Origin: Clostridia bacterium
GTDB lineage: Bacteria > Bacillota > Clostridia > Christensenellales > Aristaeellaceae
Direction: 5' to 3'
NCBI GenBank assembly: GCA_030537335.1
Contig: JAUNNK010000003.1
Location: 1-48,855 of the forward strand
DNA: 48,855 nt
The notes beneath the pieces are model-generated. The model was not told the origin of the DNA. It saw only the letters and a list, made by a program, of their open reading frames with translations, and did no database searches. Below are positions 1 through 8,440 of this stretch, in pieces. Numbering within the stretch: position 1 is the stretch's first letter; the number at the start of each line of letters is the position of its first letter. Position numbers and translations under genes: made by a program.

Positions 1-889
1 GCACCACCTGGGTCTCCGGGTCGCCGAAGCGGCAGTTGTACTCGATCACCTTCGGACCGTCCTTCGTAATCATCAGGCCGAAGTACAGGCAGCCCTTGAA
101 GCTGCGTCCCTCGGCGTTCATCGCGGCGATGGTGGGCAGGAAGATCTCCCGCATGCAGCGCTCCGCCACCGCAGGGGTGTAGTAGGGGTTGGGGGCGATG
201 GTGCCCATGCCGCCGGTGTTCAGACCGGTGTCGTGGTCGCCGGCGCGCTTGTGATCCATGGAGGACACCATGGGCTTGACCACCTTGCCGTCGGTGAAGG
301 CCAGCACGGAAACCTCCGGGCCTTCGAGGAACTCCTCCACGACGATGTGGTTGCCGCTGTCGCCGAAGCGCTTGTCCAGCATGATGGCGCGCACGCCGTC
401 CACGGCCGCCTGCTCGTCCTCGCAGATCAGCACGCCCTTGCCCAGCGCCAGACCGTCGGCCTTGATGACGATGGGGAAGCTGCCCTGCCGGATGTAGGAA
501 ATGGCCGCGTCCGCATCGGAGAAGGTCTCGTAGCGGGCGGTGGGAATGCCGTACTTCTTCATCAGGTTCTTGGAGAACACCTTGCTGGCCTCGATCTGCG
601 CAGCTCTGGCCTCCGGGCCGAAGCAGGGGATGCCGATGGCGTGCAGGCGATCCACGCAGCCCATGGCCAGCGGATCGTCCGGGGCCACAACGGCGAAGTC
701 GATGGCATTCTCCGAGGCGAATTTTACGATGTCGTCGATCGCCGTGGCGGAAATGGGCACGCAGGTGGCGTCCTGAGCGATGCCGCCGTTCCCGGGCAGG
801 GCGTAGATGGTATTGACCTCCGGGTTTTCACGCAGCTTGCGGATGATCGTGTGCTCGCGTCCGCCGCCGCCGACAACCATTATGTTCAT
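1..889 (-). CDS. purD: Phosphoribosylamine-glycine ligase (GAR synthetase), partial
   Basis: This enzyme joins glycine to phosphoribosylamine using ATP, the second step of purine synthesis. Only the first 296 residues are inside the window; the C-terminal quarter of the usual ~420 lies beyond the left edge. The N-terminus has the GGGGREH loop (about residues 7-13), the middle has the ATP-grasp lysine region (VIKADGLALGKGV), and the visible end is RFGDPETQ, the family's metal/ATP-binding signature. The ATG at 889 follows AAGGAG at a normal distance. It is the last visible gene of the purine operon, 84 bp after the transformylase, with a strong hairpin in that gap. Identification is secure. Confidence 0.96.
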   Translation of the reverse strand, partial: MNIMVVGGGGREHTIIRKLRENPEVNTIYALPGNGGIAQDATCVPISATAIDDIVKFASENAIDFAVVAPDDPLAMGCVDRLHAIGIPCFGPEARAAQIEASKVFSKNLMKKYGIPTARYETFSDADAAISYIRQGSFPIVIKADGLALGKGVLICEDEQAAVDGVRAIMLDKRFGDSGNHIVVEEFLEGPEVSVLAFTDGKVVKPMVSSMDHKRAGDHDTGLNTGGMGTIAPNPYYTPAVAERCMREIFLPTIAAMNAEGRSFKGCLYFGLMITKDGPKVIEYNCRFGDPETQVV

Positions 890-930
890 TTGAATTCTCC
901 TTACTCAAATATGCGCTTTTGCGCAGCAAG

Positions 931-959
931 CCGGAAGCGCGCCGTTTGCGCGCCTCCGG
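931..959 (-). other. Intercistronic hairpin between transformylase gene and purD
   Basis: In the minus-strand transcript a 12-bp stem (one G-U pair) closes a 5-nt loop, just after the transformylase stop. No T-run follows, so it is more likely an mRNA-stabilising or processing hairpin, or a partial terminator, than a full stop. Confidence 0.5.
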
Positions 960-973
960 GCTGAATGCTGCGA

Positions 974-2149
974 TCAGTGGTGGAACAGGCGGATGCCGGT
1001 GAAGGCCATCGCGATGCCGTACTTGTCGCAGGTTTCGATCACGTTGTCGTCGCGAATGGAGCCGCCGGGCTGGGCGATGCAGGTCACGCCGCTCTTGCGG
1101 GCGCGCTCGATGTTGTCGCCGAAGGGGAAGAAGGCGTCGCTGCCCAGGGCCACATCGGTGACGGTGGCGAGGAATTCCTTCTTCTCCTCGCGGGTCAGCG
1201 GCTCGGGGCGCACGGCAAAGAACTGCTGCCATACGTCGTCGCCCAGCACGTCCTCCCACTCCTCGGAGATGTACACGTCGATGGTGTTGTCGCGCACGGG
1301 GCGGCTGATGCCCTCCACGAACTGGAGGCCCAGCACCTTCGGATGGCGGCGCAGGTGCCAGTTGTCGGCCTTGTTGCCCGCCAGGCGGGTGCAGTGGATG
1401 CGGCTCTGCTGGCCCGCGCCCACGCCGATGGCCTGGCCGTCCTTGGCGTAGCAGACGGAGTTGGACTGGGTGTACTTCAGGGTGATGAGCGCCACCAGCA
1501 AATCGCGCTTCTGCGCCGCGGTCAGATTCTTGTTCGCGGTGGGCAGGTTATTGAGCATGTTTTCATCGATCACCAGCGCGTTGCGGCCCTGCTCGAAGGT
1601 CACGCCGTAGCACATCTTGCGCTCGATCTCGGCGGGGACATAAGCGGGGTCCATCTGGAGCACGTTGTAATTGCCCTTGCGCTTGGACTTGAGGATGGCA
1701 AGCGCCTCGTCGGTGTAGCCGGGGGCGATCACGCCGTCGGACACCTCGCAAGCGAGCAGCTTCGCGGTGGCCGCGTCGCACACGTCGCTCAGGGCGGCGA
1801 AGTCGCCGTAGGAGGACATGCGGTCGGCACCGCGCGCACGTGCGTAGGCGCAGGCGATGGGGGACAGCTCCGCATCGGGATCGACAAAGTAGATGCGGCG
1901 CAGGGTCTCGTCCAGCGGCAGGCCCAGCGCAGCGCCAGCGGGGCTGACGTGCTTGAAGGACGCGGCGGCGGGGATGCCGGTGGCGGCCTTCAGCTCCGTC
2001 ACCAGCTGATAGCTGTTCAGCGCGTCCAGAAAGTTGATGTAGCCGGGGCGGCCGTTGAGCACCTTCACCGGCAGTTCGCCGCTCTCCATGAAGATGCGGG
2101 CGGGCTTTTGATTGGGATTGCAACCGTATTTGAGTTCCAGCTCCTGCAT
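974..2149 (-). CDS. AICAR transformylase, stand-alone (PRK07106-type)
   Basis: This enzyme transfers a formyl group from 10-formyl-THF to AICAR, giving FAICAR in the purine pathway. The 391-residue protein matches only the transformylase half of PurH: KYGCNPNQKPA near the start, the catalytic Lys66-His67 pair in ASFKHVSPAG, SDAFFPFGDNIERA and PGGSIRDDNVI near the end. No MGS-like IMP cyclohydrolase domain is present. The ATG at 2149 sits behind GGAGG; an in-frame extension upstream has no ribosome site and would overlap purO. It lies 14 nt after purO, which supplies the missing cyclohydrolase. This two-protein form is known in archaea and some Clostridia. Regulation is with the operon. Confidence 0.93.
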   Translation of the reverse strand: MQELELKYGCNPNQKPARIFMESGELPVKVLNGRPGYINFLDALNSYQLVTELKAATGIPAAASFKHVSPAGAALGLPLDETLRRIYFVDPDAELSPIACAYARARGADRMSSYGDFAALSDVCDAATAKLLACEVSDGVIAPGYTDEALAILKSKRKGNYNVLQMDPAYVPAEIERKMCYGVTFEQGRNALVIDENMLNNLPTANKNLTAAQKRDLLVALITLKYTQSNSVCYAKDGQAIGVGAGQQSRIHCTRLAGNKADNWHLRRHPKVLGLQFVEGISRPVRDNTIDVYISEEWEDVLGDDVWQQFFAVRPEPLTREEKKEFLATVTDVALGSDAFFPFGDNIERARKSGVTCIAQPGGSIRDDNVIETCDKYGIAMAFTGIRLFHH

Positions 2150-2163
2150 GATACTGCGCCTCC

Positions 2164-2871
2164 TTATGCGTTCTTGTTGTAGATGCGGCTCTCGCACGCG
2201 CCGGTGGCGAGATCGATGCTGCGGGTCCACAGGGACACCTTGTTGTCCGGGTTCAGGGAAGCCCAGATTTCATCGGAGAAGGCGGCAAAGTCGCTCTCGA
2301 TGATGACAGACTCCGGCTCGCCGGTGAAGGAGGGGATGGGGTTGCCATCCTGGGCGTAGGTGTGGATGAAGTGCGCGCAGCCGGCCTTCACGCGGTCGTA
2401 CTCGAAGAAGGAGCGCAGCGCGGCGCCGGTCTCGGGATCGCAGCAGCGCAGCACACTCATTTCCAGGCGGAAGTCGCCGTCCGCGCGCTCCACCATGGCG
2501 CTGATGCGGGGGGTGAAGTTGGGCGCGTCGGGCTCGAAGGTGCGGGTGGTGCAGGCACGGTGGAAGTCGCCGCCGGCGAGGATGTCGTCACGGATGGTGT
2601 CGGTCTGGTCGCCGTTGGTGACGATGGTCTTCTCGCCGGTCACGCGCACGGGATGATAGATGATCAGGCTCGGATCCTCCATCCTGGAGGGATCGAAGGC
2701 CTCGGTGCGGATGCCGTCCGGCTCCTCGACGAACACGCGGTTGCGGGAATTGACGCTGCGGCCCATGATGAAGTAGGCCAGGAAGGCGCGGGTCGCGTCG
2801 GCACTCTTGCCGATCAGAATGCCGCGTCCCGGATAGCTGGTCGCGCCCACGGCGCTGCTGAGATTCTTCAT
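2164..2871 (-). CDS. purO: IMP cyclohydrolase, archaeal PurO type (PF07826)
   Basis: This enzyme closes the ring of FAICAR to give IMP, the last step of the pathway. The 235-residue product has the PurO layout: YPGRGILIGKS near the N-terminus, YFIMGRSVNSRNRVF, then HPVRV, TNGDQTD and the C-terminal FFEYDRVKAG. It is unrelated to the cyclohydrolase domain of PurH. The ATG at 2871 is preceded by AAAGGAG lying inside the end of purN; the two genes are one base apart, so translation is probably coupled. Its place next to a transformylase that lacks a cyclohydrolase domain supports the call. Confidence 0.9.
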   Translation of the reverse strand: MKNLSSAVGATSYPGRGILIGKSADATRAFLAYFIMGRSVNSRNRVFVEEPDGIRTEAFDPSRMEDPSLIIYHPVRVTGEKTIVTNGDQTDTIRDDILAGGDFHRACTTRTFEPDAPNFTPRISAMVERADGDFRLEMSVLRCCDPETGAALRSFFEYDRVKAGCAHFIHTYAQDGNPIPSFTGEPESVIIESDFAAFSDEIWASLNPDNKVSLWTRSIDLATGACESRIYNKNA

Positions 2872-2872
2872 G

Positions 2873-3487
2873 TTAACACTCCTTTGTGTCTGCAATCTGC
2901 TTTGCGATCATTTCTGCGGCCTGGGGGAGCAGCACCCACTCGGCCTGCTCCATCACCCGCCGCTGGAGAACCTCCGGCGTGTCGCCGGGGAGCACCTCCA
3001 CGGCCTTCTGAAGCAGGATCGGGCCCTCGTCCACGCCAGCGTTCACCAAGTGCACCGTTGCTCCCGTGACCTTCACGCCCCGCTTGAGCGCCGCCTCGTG
3101 TACGTGCAGGCCGTAGTAGCCCATGCCGCAGAAGGAGGGGATCAGCGAGGGATGGATGTTGAGGATGCGGCCCTCGTACAGCGCCACGGTCTCGCGCTGC
3201 ACGATGCCCAGATAACCCGCCAGCACGATCATGTCGATCTGATGTGCACGCAGTTCTGCGTGCAGGGCTTCGGTGCGCTCGTGCAGGTCGGGGTAATTCT
3301 TCTTTCCGATCACGGCGGAGGGAATATTGGCCTTTGCGGCGCGCTCCAGCGCGTACACGCCCTCGTGGTCGGAGACCACCAGCGCGATCTCGCCGGAGGG
3401 CAGCTTGCCCGCCGCCTGCGCGTCGATCAGCGCCTGCAAATTGGTTCCGCCGCCGGAGACGAATACTGCGATTTTTGCCTTGCTCAC
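2873..3487 (-). CDS. purN: Phosphoribosylglycinamide formyltransferase (GAR transformylase)
   Basis: This enzyme formylates GAR with 10-formyl-THF, the third step of purine synthesis. The protein has 204 residues, normal for PurN. The N-terminal phosphate loop is [11 protein letters not shown] (about 10-20), and the catalytic triad is visible as Asn110 and His112 in NIHPSL and Asp153 in GVDEGPI. The usual HPSLLPSFPG is changed to [10 protein letters not shown]. The start is GTG at 3487, overlapping the purM stop by four bases (GTGA), which indicates coupled translation. It is a middle gene of the purine operon. Confidence 0.95.
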   Translation of the reverse strand: MSKAKIAVFVSGGGTNLQALIDAQAAGKLPSGEIALVVSDHEGVYALERAAKANIPSAVIGKKNYPDLHERTEALHAELRAHQIDMIVLAGYLGIVQRETVALYEGRILNIHPSLIPSFCGMGYYGLHVHEAALKRGVKVTGATVHLVNAGVDEGPILLQKAVEVLPGDTPEVLQRRVMEQAEWVLLPQAAEMIAKQIADTKEC

Positions 3488-4524
3488 AGGATCACCTTGT
3501 CTTCCGATTCGACGATCTCGCCGATGACGTAGGCGTCCTCGCCGTTTGCCTTCAAAATCTCCAGCGCCAGTTCAACCTGTGCGGCGGGCACGACCACGCT
3601 CATGCCCACGCCCATGTTGAAGGTGTTGAACATGTCGCGCTCGGGGATGTTGCCGGTCTTTGCGATCAGGTCGAAGATGGGCAGCACGCGCACGGCCTGT
3701 TTATCGATCTTTGCGCCCAGGCCGTCGGGGATGGAGCGCGGGATGTTCTCGTAGAAGCCGCCGCCGGTGATGTGGCTCACGCCCTTCACATCCACCTGCT
3801 CCATCAGCGCGAGGATGCTCTTGACGTAGATCTTCGTGGGGGTCAGCAGGGTCTCGGCGATGGTCCTGCCGTCCAGATCGTCGCAGGGAACGTAGAGCGC
3901 GGGGTTGTTGTTGTCGATGTCGAACACCTTGCGGCAGAGGGAGAAGCCGTTGGAGTGGATGCCGGAGGACGCGAGGGCGATCACTGCGTCGCCGGCCTGC
4001 ATGCGGCTGTTGTCGATGATCTTCTCCTTGTCCACCACGCCGACGGCGAAGCCGGCCAGATCGTAGTCCTCCGCGGGCATCATGCCGGGATGTTCGGCGG
4101 TCTCGCCGCCGATCAGCGCGCAGCCGGACTGCACGCAGCCCTCGGCCACACCGGATACGATGGACGCGATCTTCTCGGGCACGTTCTTGCCGCAGGCGAT
4201 GTAATCCAGGAAGAACAGGGGCTTTGCGCCGCAGCAGATGATGTCGTTGACGCACATGGCCACCGCGTCGACGCCGATGGTGTCGTGCTTGTCCATCAGG
4301 ATGGCCATCTTCACCTTGGTGCCGCAGCCGTCGGTGCCGGAGACCAGCACGGGCTCCTTCATGCCCGTCAGGTCGGGCGCAAAGAGGCCGCCGAAGCCGC
4401 CGATGCCGGAGACCACGCCGGGCACGTTGGTGCGGGCGATGTGGGACTTCATCAGCTCGACGGACTTGTAGCCTGCGGTGATGTCCACACCGGCGCTGCG
4501 GTAGCTTTCGCTGAAGCTCTTCAT
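3484..4524 (-). CDS. purM: Phosphoribosylformylglycinamidine cyclo-ligase (AIR synthetase)
   Basis: This enzyme forms the imidazole ring, converting FGAM to AIR with ATP. The product has 346 residues, the usual length. It shows the family's GTDGCGTKV (about 63-71), VNDIICCGA, and [11 protein letters not shown] (about 140-150) motifs of the PurM/PurL ATP-binding fold. Its ATG overlaps the purF stop as ATGA, and its own stop overlaps the purN GTG, so purF-purM-purN are translationally chained. The FGAM synthetase genes (purL, purQ, purS) that make its substrate are not in the window. Confidence 0.96.
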   Translation of the reverse strand: MKSFSESYRSAGVDITAGYKSVELMKSHIARTNVPGVVSGIGGFGGLFAPDLTGMKEPVLVSGTDGCGTKVKMAILMDKHDTIGVDAVAMCVNDIICCGAKPLFFLDYIACGKNVPEKIASIVSGVAEGCVQSGCALIGGETAEHPGMMPAEDYDLAGFAVGVVDKEKIIDNSRMQAGDAVIALASSGIHSNGFSLCRKVFDIDNNNPALYVPCDDLDGRTIAETLLTPTKIYVKSILALMEQVDVKGVSHITGGGFYENIPRSIPDGLGAKIDKQAVRVLPIFDLIAKTGNIPERDMFNTFNMGVGMSVVVPAAQVELALEILKANGEDAYVIGEIVESEDKVIL

Positions 4525-5963
4525 GATTCTTTTCCCTCCGAAATCTTTCGTTCAAATTTGGATTTTCCGGGGTTCTTCGGCGGCTCGCAGGGGTAGTCGC
4601 CGGTGAAGCATGCGGCGCAGAAGCCGCTGGAATTTTCGGGAATCTTGGTTACGCCCTCGCGGCTCAGAAAGCCCAGGGAGTCCACGCCGATGATCTGCGC
4701 GATCTCCTCCACCGTGTGGTTGCAGGCGATCAGGTTCTCGCGGCTGTCGATGTCGGTGCCGAAGTAGCAGGGATTCAGGAACTCCGGCGCGGAGGAGCGC
4801 AGGTGCACTTCTTTTGCACCGGCCTCCCGCAGCAGGCGCACGATGCGGGCGCTGGTGGTGCCGCGAACGATGGAATCATCCACCATCACCACGCGCTTGC
4901 CCCGCACCACCTCGGCCACGGGATTCAGCTTGATGCGCACCTTGTTCTCGCGGTCGGACTGGGTGGGCTGGATGAAGGTGCGGCCGATGTACTTGTTCTT
5001 GATCAGGCCGATGCCGTAGGGGATGCCGCTCTGCCGGGCGTAGCCGATGGCCGCGTCGATGCCGCTGTCCGGCACGCCGATCACCACGTCCGCCTGCACC
5101 GGGTGCTCCAGGGCCAGCAGCGCGCCTGCACGAAGCCGTGCGTTGTGCACGCTGGAGCCGTCGATCACGGAGTCCGGGCGGGCGAAGTAGAGGTACTCAA
5201 AGATGCAGGTGGTCTTGGGGGCGATGCCCACGTGGCTGCGGTCGGAGCGCATGCCATTCTTGTCCACGATCACGATCTCGCCCGGTTCCACGTCCCGCAC
5301 GAAGTGCGCACCCACGCTGTCCAGCGCGCAGGTCTCCGAGGTGAACACCGTGTTTTCGCCCAGCGTGCCGATGCACAGCGGGCGGAAGCCGTGGGGATCG
5401 CGCACGGCGATCAGCTTGGTAGGGGACATGATGACCAGCGAGTACGCGCCCTTCAGGCGGTCCATCGCCCGGGATACGGCCTCCTCGATGGAGCCGCTGG
5501 TGAGGCGCTCCTTGGTGATGATGTAGGAGATGACCTCGGTGTCGCTGGTCATGTGGAAGATGGAGCCCTGGAGCTCCAGCTCCTCGCGCAGCTCGGCGGC
5601 GTTGGTCAGCGCGCCGTTGTGGGCCAGCGCCATGCAGCCCTTGACGTGGTTGACCACCAGCGGCTGGGCATTGGTGCGGCCGGAGCCGCCCATGGTGCCG
5701 TAGCGGGTGTGGCCGATGGCCATCTGTCCGGCGGACAGGCGTGCGATTTCCTCGGCGGTGAACACGTCGTTGATCAGGCCCACGTCCTTGTGGCAGGCGA
5801 TCAGACCGTCGTCGTTGACCGCGATACCGCAGCTCTCCTGGCCCCGGTGCTGCAATGCGTACAGGCCGTAGTAGCAGGCGGAGGCGACGTTCATGCCGTC
5901 CTTTGCGTAGATTCCGAATATGCCGCACTCCTCGTGGAGCTTTCCTTGCTCATAATTCTCCAT
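4521..5963 (-). CDS. purF: Amidophosphoribosyltransferase
   Basis: This enzyme makes phosphoribosylamine from PRPP and glutamine, the committed step. The 480-residue protein begins with a 12-residue propeptide; Cys13 (EECGIFG) would become the N-terminal nucleophile of the glutaminase domain after self-cleavage. The PRPP loop is [14 protein letters not shown] (about 350-365). Cysteines in [16 protein letters not shown] and FCAACF match the four ligands of the Bacillus-type 4Fe-4S cluster. ATG at 5963 behind GGGGG is preferred to an in-frame TTG four codons upstream. A 130-nt structured gap separates it from purC, unlike the overlaps further down. Confidence 0.96.
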   Translation of the reverse strand: MENYEQGKLHEECGIFGIYAKDGMNVASACYYGLYALQHRGQESCGIAVNDDGLIACHKDVGLINDVFTAEEIARLSAGQMAIGHTRYGTMGGSGRTNAQPLVVNHVKGCMALAHNGALTNAAELREELELQGSIFHMTSDTEVISYIITKERLTSGSIEEAVSRAMDRLKGAYSLVIMSPTKLIAVRDPHGFRPLCIGTLGENTVFTSETCALDSVGAHFVRDVEPGEIVIVDKNGMRSDRSHVGIAPKTTCIFEYLYFARPDSVIDGSSVHNARLRAGALLALEHPVQADVVIGVPDSGIDAAIGYARQSGIPYGIGLIKNKYIGRTFIQPTQSDRENKVRIKLNPVAEVVRGKRVVMVDDSIVRGTTSARIVRLLREAGAKEVHLRSSAPEFLNPCYFGTDIDSRENLIACNHTVEEIAQIIGVDSLGFLSREGVTKIPENSSGFCAACFTGDYPCEPPKNPGKSKFERKISEGKES

Positions 5964-5999
5964 ATGAACCCCCAATATATGGTTTCCAGAAATGAAAAC

Positions 6000-6086
6000 G
6001 GGAGAAATGGAATACAGCTCTCCCCTCAGAACACTGGCAAAGCGTTGCCTCTGTCAACGATTATGGGGAGTAACTCAGTCTCTCCC
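6000..6086 (-). promoter_or_regulatory. Four-segment alternating hairpin region between purC and purF (possible attenuator)
   Basis: Read in the transcript, four short blocks follow each other: GGGAGA (6086-6081), CTCCCC (6070-6065), GGGGAGA (6025-6019) and TCTCCC (6005-6000). Block 1 can pair with 2, 2 with 3, and 3 with 4, but not all together. The 3-4 hairpin is followed by GTTTTC. A small perfect hairpin (GGCAA/TTGCC, 6036-6049) sits between blocks 2 and 3. Block 1 starts 8 nt after the purC stop, close enough for a terminating ribosome to cover it. The pairing is seen; a control function is inferred. Confidence 0.5.
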
Positions 6087-6093
6087 GGTGCGT

Positions 6094-6804
6094 TTATTCG
6101 CCCAGGATGCGGCGCATCATCTCCTGATATGCGCCCTCCACGTTGCCCAGATCGCGGCGGAAGCGATCCTTGTCCAGCTTCTCATGGGTGCGGGAATCCC
6201 AGAAGCGGCAGGTGTCGGGGGAGATCTCGTCGGCCAGCACGATGGTGCCGTCGCTCAGGCGGCCGAACTCCAGCTTGAAGTCCACCAGATCCACGTTGAT
6301 CTTCTTGAAGAAGTCCTTCATCAGTTCGTTGGTCTTGAAGGCCAACGCCTTGATGGTGTCGATCTCCTCGCGGGTGGCCAGCTTCAGGGCCAGGGCGTGG
6401 TACTCGTTGATGAGGGGATCGCCCAGGTCGTCGTTCTTGTAGGAGAACTCGATGGTGGGCTGCTCGAACACGATGCCCTCCTCAACGCCGTAGCGCTTGG
6501 AGAAGGAACCGGCGGAAATGTTGCGGATGATGACCTCCAGCGGCACGATCTGCACCTTCTTGACCACGGTTTCGCTGTCGGAGATTTCCTCTACGAAGTG
6601 GGTGGGCACGCCGTTCTTTTCCAGCATCTGCATCATGTAGTTGGTCACGCGGTTGTTGATCACGCCCTTGCCGGCGATGGTGCCCTTCTTCAGGCCGTTG
6701 AACGCAGTGGCATCGTCCTTGTAGGACACGATGTACAGCTCGGGGTTCTCGGTGGCGTAAACCTTCTTGGCCTTGCCCTCGTAGAGCATTTCCGTCTTCT
6801 GCAT
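6094..6804 (-). CDS. purC: SAICAR synthetase
   Basis: This enzyme couples aspartate to CAIR with ATP, giving SAICAR. The product has 236 residues, typical of bacterial PurC. Recognisable blocks are YEGKAKKVYAT at residues 8-18, RNISAGSFSKRYG in the centre, and ADEISPDTCRFWD near the C-terminus. ATG at 6804 follows an AAGAAGG ribosome site; the frame stays open upstream into purE territory but nothing there resembles the family. It is the second gene of the operon, 50 bp after purE. Confidence 0.96.
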   Translation of the reverse strand: MQKTEMLYEGKAKKVYATENPELYIVSYKDDATAFNGLKKGTIAGKGVINNRVTNYMMQMLEKNGVPTHFVEEISDSETVVKKVQIVPLEVIIRNISAGSFSKRYGVEEGIVFEQPTIEFSYKNDDLGDPLINEYHALALKLATREEIDTIKALAFKTNELMKDFFKKINVDLVDFKLEFGRLSDGTIVLADEISPDTCRFWDSRTHEKLDKDRFRRDLGNVEGAYQEMMRRILGE

Positions 6805-6854
6805 GAGAATGAAACCTTCTTTCTTTATTTTCGGGGGATTTGCGTTGGCTTGGG

Positions 6855-7346
6855 TCAGGCGAACTGGGCCTGAATTTCCGCATCCTTCTTCTCGACCTTC
6901 TCGGTCAGGCCGCGGCGGTAGGCAACGAGCTTCGCGGCGAGATTCTCGTCGCTGAGGGCCAGCATCTGCACCGCCAGCAGCGCTGCGTTGGCAGCGCCGT
7001 CGATGGCGACGGTGGCCACCGGCATGCCCGAGGGCATCTGCACGGTGGAGAGCAGCGCGTCCAGTCCGTCCAGCGTGGAGGACTTGATCGGAATGCCGAT
7101 GACCGGCAGCGTGGTGTTGGCGGCGAACGCACCTGCCAGATGGGCGGCCTTGCCCGCGCCGCAGATGATCGCGCCGAAGCCATTTTCGATGGCCGATGCG
7201 GCGAAATCCCGCGCGGCTTCCGGGGTGCGGTGCGCGGAGATCACGCGCACGGCAAAGGGTACCTCGAACTGCCGGAGCATGTCGATGGCGCCCTGCATCA
7301 CTTTCAGGTCGCTGTCGCTGCCCATGATGACGGCAACTTTCTTCAT
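6855..7346 (-). CDS. purE: N5-CAIR mutase, class I PurE
   Basis: This enzyme moves the carboxyl group of N5-CAIR to give CAIR. The 163-residue product has the class I signatures: MGSDSDLKVM (about 8-17), the catalytic SAHRTPE (about 40-46), and GIPIKSSTLDGLDALLS, followed by MPSGMPVATVAID. ATG at 7346 follows AGGAGG. It is the first gene of the operon, with a sigma-A promoter at 7402-7430 and a PurBox-like site in its leader. The N5-CAIR synthetase gene purK, normally needed with class I PurE, is not in the window. Confidence 0.96.
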   Translation of the reverse strand: MKKVAVIMGSDSDLKVMQGAIDMLRQFEVPFAVRVISAHRTPEAARDFAASAIENGFGAIICGAGKAAHLAGAFAANTTLPVIGIPIKSSTLDGLDALLSTVQMPSGMPVATVAIDGAANAALLAVQMLALSDENLAAKLVAYRRGLTEKVEKKDAEIQAQFA

Positions 7347-7368
7347 GAAATGTTCCTCCTGCTTCAAA

Positions 7369-7381
7369 AAATCCGAACATT
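7369..7381 (+). promoter_or_regulatory. PurBox-like site in the purE leader
   Basis: The 13 bases AAATCCGAACATT fit the Bacillus PurR box (A-W-W-W-CCGAAC-W-W-T) at every position. It lies downstream of the predicted purE transcription start, between promoter and ribosome site, so a bound repressor would block elongation. A half-site ATGTTC at 7350-7355 is inverted relative to GAACAT at 7375-7380; in RNA these would pair and mask the end of the purE ribosome site. Either reading implies purine control. Confidence 0.55.
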
Positions 7382-7401
7382 AGCATGGGGTCAACGTTTA
7401 T

Positions 7402-7430
7402 ATCATAACAAAAAAACGAAATACGGTCAA
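7402..7430 (-). promoter_or_regulatory. Sigma-A promoter of the purine operon
   Basis: On the minus strand TTGACC, 17 bases, TATGAT. This is a strong match, about 55 bp upstream of the purE start codon. Confidence 0.8.
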
Positions 7431-7492
7431 GGAAACTGAGGTAATCGTTCGTTGAATAGGACTGTGCGGAAGTGGAAAAACAGTCCGATTTC

Positions 7493-7566
7493 TTTGGTGC
7501 ATTGCGACAAAAAGGTACAGAATTTGGTGCAATGCGCATCATGAATTAACATACGCATGGTATGAT
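7493..7566 (+). promoter_or_regulatory. Direct repeats and promoter upstream of the DUF554 gene
   Basis: TTTGGTGCATTGCG (7493-7506) and TTTGGTGCAATGCG (7523-7536) differ at one base and start exactly 30 bp apart, three helical turns. They precede a -10 element TATGAT at 7561-7566 with an upstream TGG (extended -10 style) and no good -35. This arrangement fits an activator binding on one face of the DNA. The function is inferred. Confidence 0.5.
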
Positions 7567-7625
7567 GTGCAACAGTGCGGCCAAATATGCGACGCCGCGC
7601 AACGAAAGATAAAGGTGAAAGCAGT

Positions 7626-8393
7626 ATGTGGAAGTACTTTGGAACGTTCGTAAATGCACTGGCGGTGATCTGCGGCGGCAGCATCGGCCTGGCGCTGCGC
7701 ACGCGCGGCAAGCGGTCACAGACCGCGTCGAAGCGGGATCCCCTGCCGGGCACGATGATGGCCTGTCTGGGCCTGTGCACGATCTTCGCCGCCGCGTCGG
7801 GGCTTTTGAGCCCGGAGTCCGGCAAGCAGGCGATCGTGGTGGTGGTCTCGATGGTGCTGGGCCTGCTGGTGGGCTATGCGCTGCGGCTGGACGACCGCAT
7901 CAGCGCGCTGGGCGATCATCTGGTGTCGAAGGTGGGCGGCGACGCGAATCAGGCGAATCCCGCTGCGGGCTTCGTGACGGCCTGCCTGCTGTTCTGCATC
8001 GGCTCGATGACGATCCTGGGCGCGTTCGAGGGCGCGCGGAATCCGGCGGGGGCGCTGGATCTGAACTGCCACACAACGCTCTTGATCAAGTCGCTGCTGG
8101 ATTTCGTGTCCTCCACCTGCCTGGCGGTGACCTACGGCGCGTCGGTGCTGGCCTCGGCGGCGTTCGTGGTGCTGTTTCAGGGCGGGCTCACGCTTCTGGC
8201 CAGCTTCATACAGCCCTTCCTGGAGCGAATCAACGCCCTGCCGATGGTGAATTGCGTGGGCTCTTTGATCCTGCTGGCCATCGCCATGAACCTGCTGGGC
8301 GTGCGCAAGACCAAGACGGCGGACTATCTGCCCGCACTGTTTCTGCCGATCCTGATCTGCTGGATCCTGGGCCTGTTCGGCGTGCGGCTCTAA
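7626..8393 (+). CDS. DUF554 family membrane protein (YdfK/YqgA-like)
   Basis: An inner-membrane protein of 255 residues with about seven hydrophobic segments; the biochemical role of the family is not established. Family features are visible: the N-terminal GTFVNALAVICGGSIG, the mid-protein FVTACLLFCIGSMTILGAFEG, KSLLDFVSS, the FQGGLTLLAS block and the C-terminal LLGVRKTKTADYLPALFLP. ATG at 7626 follows AAAGGTG; an upstream in-frame ATG lacks a ribosome site. It is transcribed alone, away from purE, and ends at a hairpin shared with the converging M20 gene. Two 14-bp direct repeats precede its promoter. Confidence 0.85.
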   Translation: MWKYFGTFVNALAVICGGSIGLALRTRGKRSQTASKRDPLPGTMMACLGLCTIFAAASGLLSPESGKQAIVVVVSMVLGLLVGYALRLDDRISALGDHLVSKVGGDANQANPAAGFVTACLLFCIGSMTILGAFEGARNPAGALDLNCHTTLLIKSLLDFVSSTCLAVTYGASVLASAAFVVLFQGGLTLLASFIQPFLERINALPMVNCVGSLILLAIAMNLLGVRKTKTADYLPALFLPILICWILGLFGVRL

Positions 8394-8409
8394 ACAGTAT
8401 GTACATGAC

Positions 8410-8440
8410 AAAAGGCGAACGCAACGCGCGTCCGCCTTTT
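8410..8440. terminator. Bidirectional terminator between converging DUF554 and M20 genes
   Basis: The arms AAAAGGCG and CGCCTTTT enclose an inner ACGC/GCGT pairing. Runs of A on the left and T on the right let it serve both strands. It touches the stop codon of the minus-strand gene. Confidence 0.8.

Noticed and set aside
965..2182. A long open plus-strand frame antisense to the AICAR transformylase gene
   Set aside because: Its composition (runs of His, Ala, Gly, Val) is what GC-rich codons give on the opposite strand; no ribosome site or family.
4716..6278. A 520-codon plus-strand frame over purF and purC
   Set aside because: It is antisense to two certain enzymes and crosses their intergenic region; no domain is seen.
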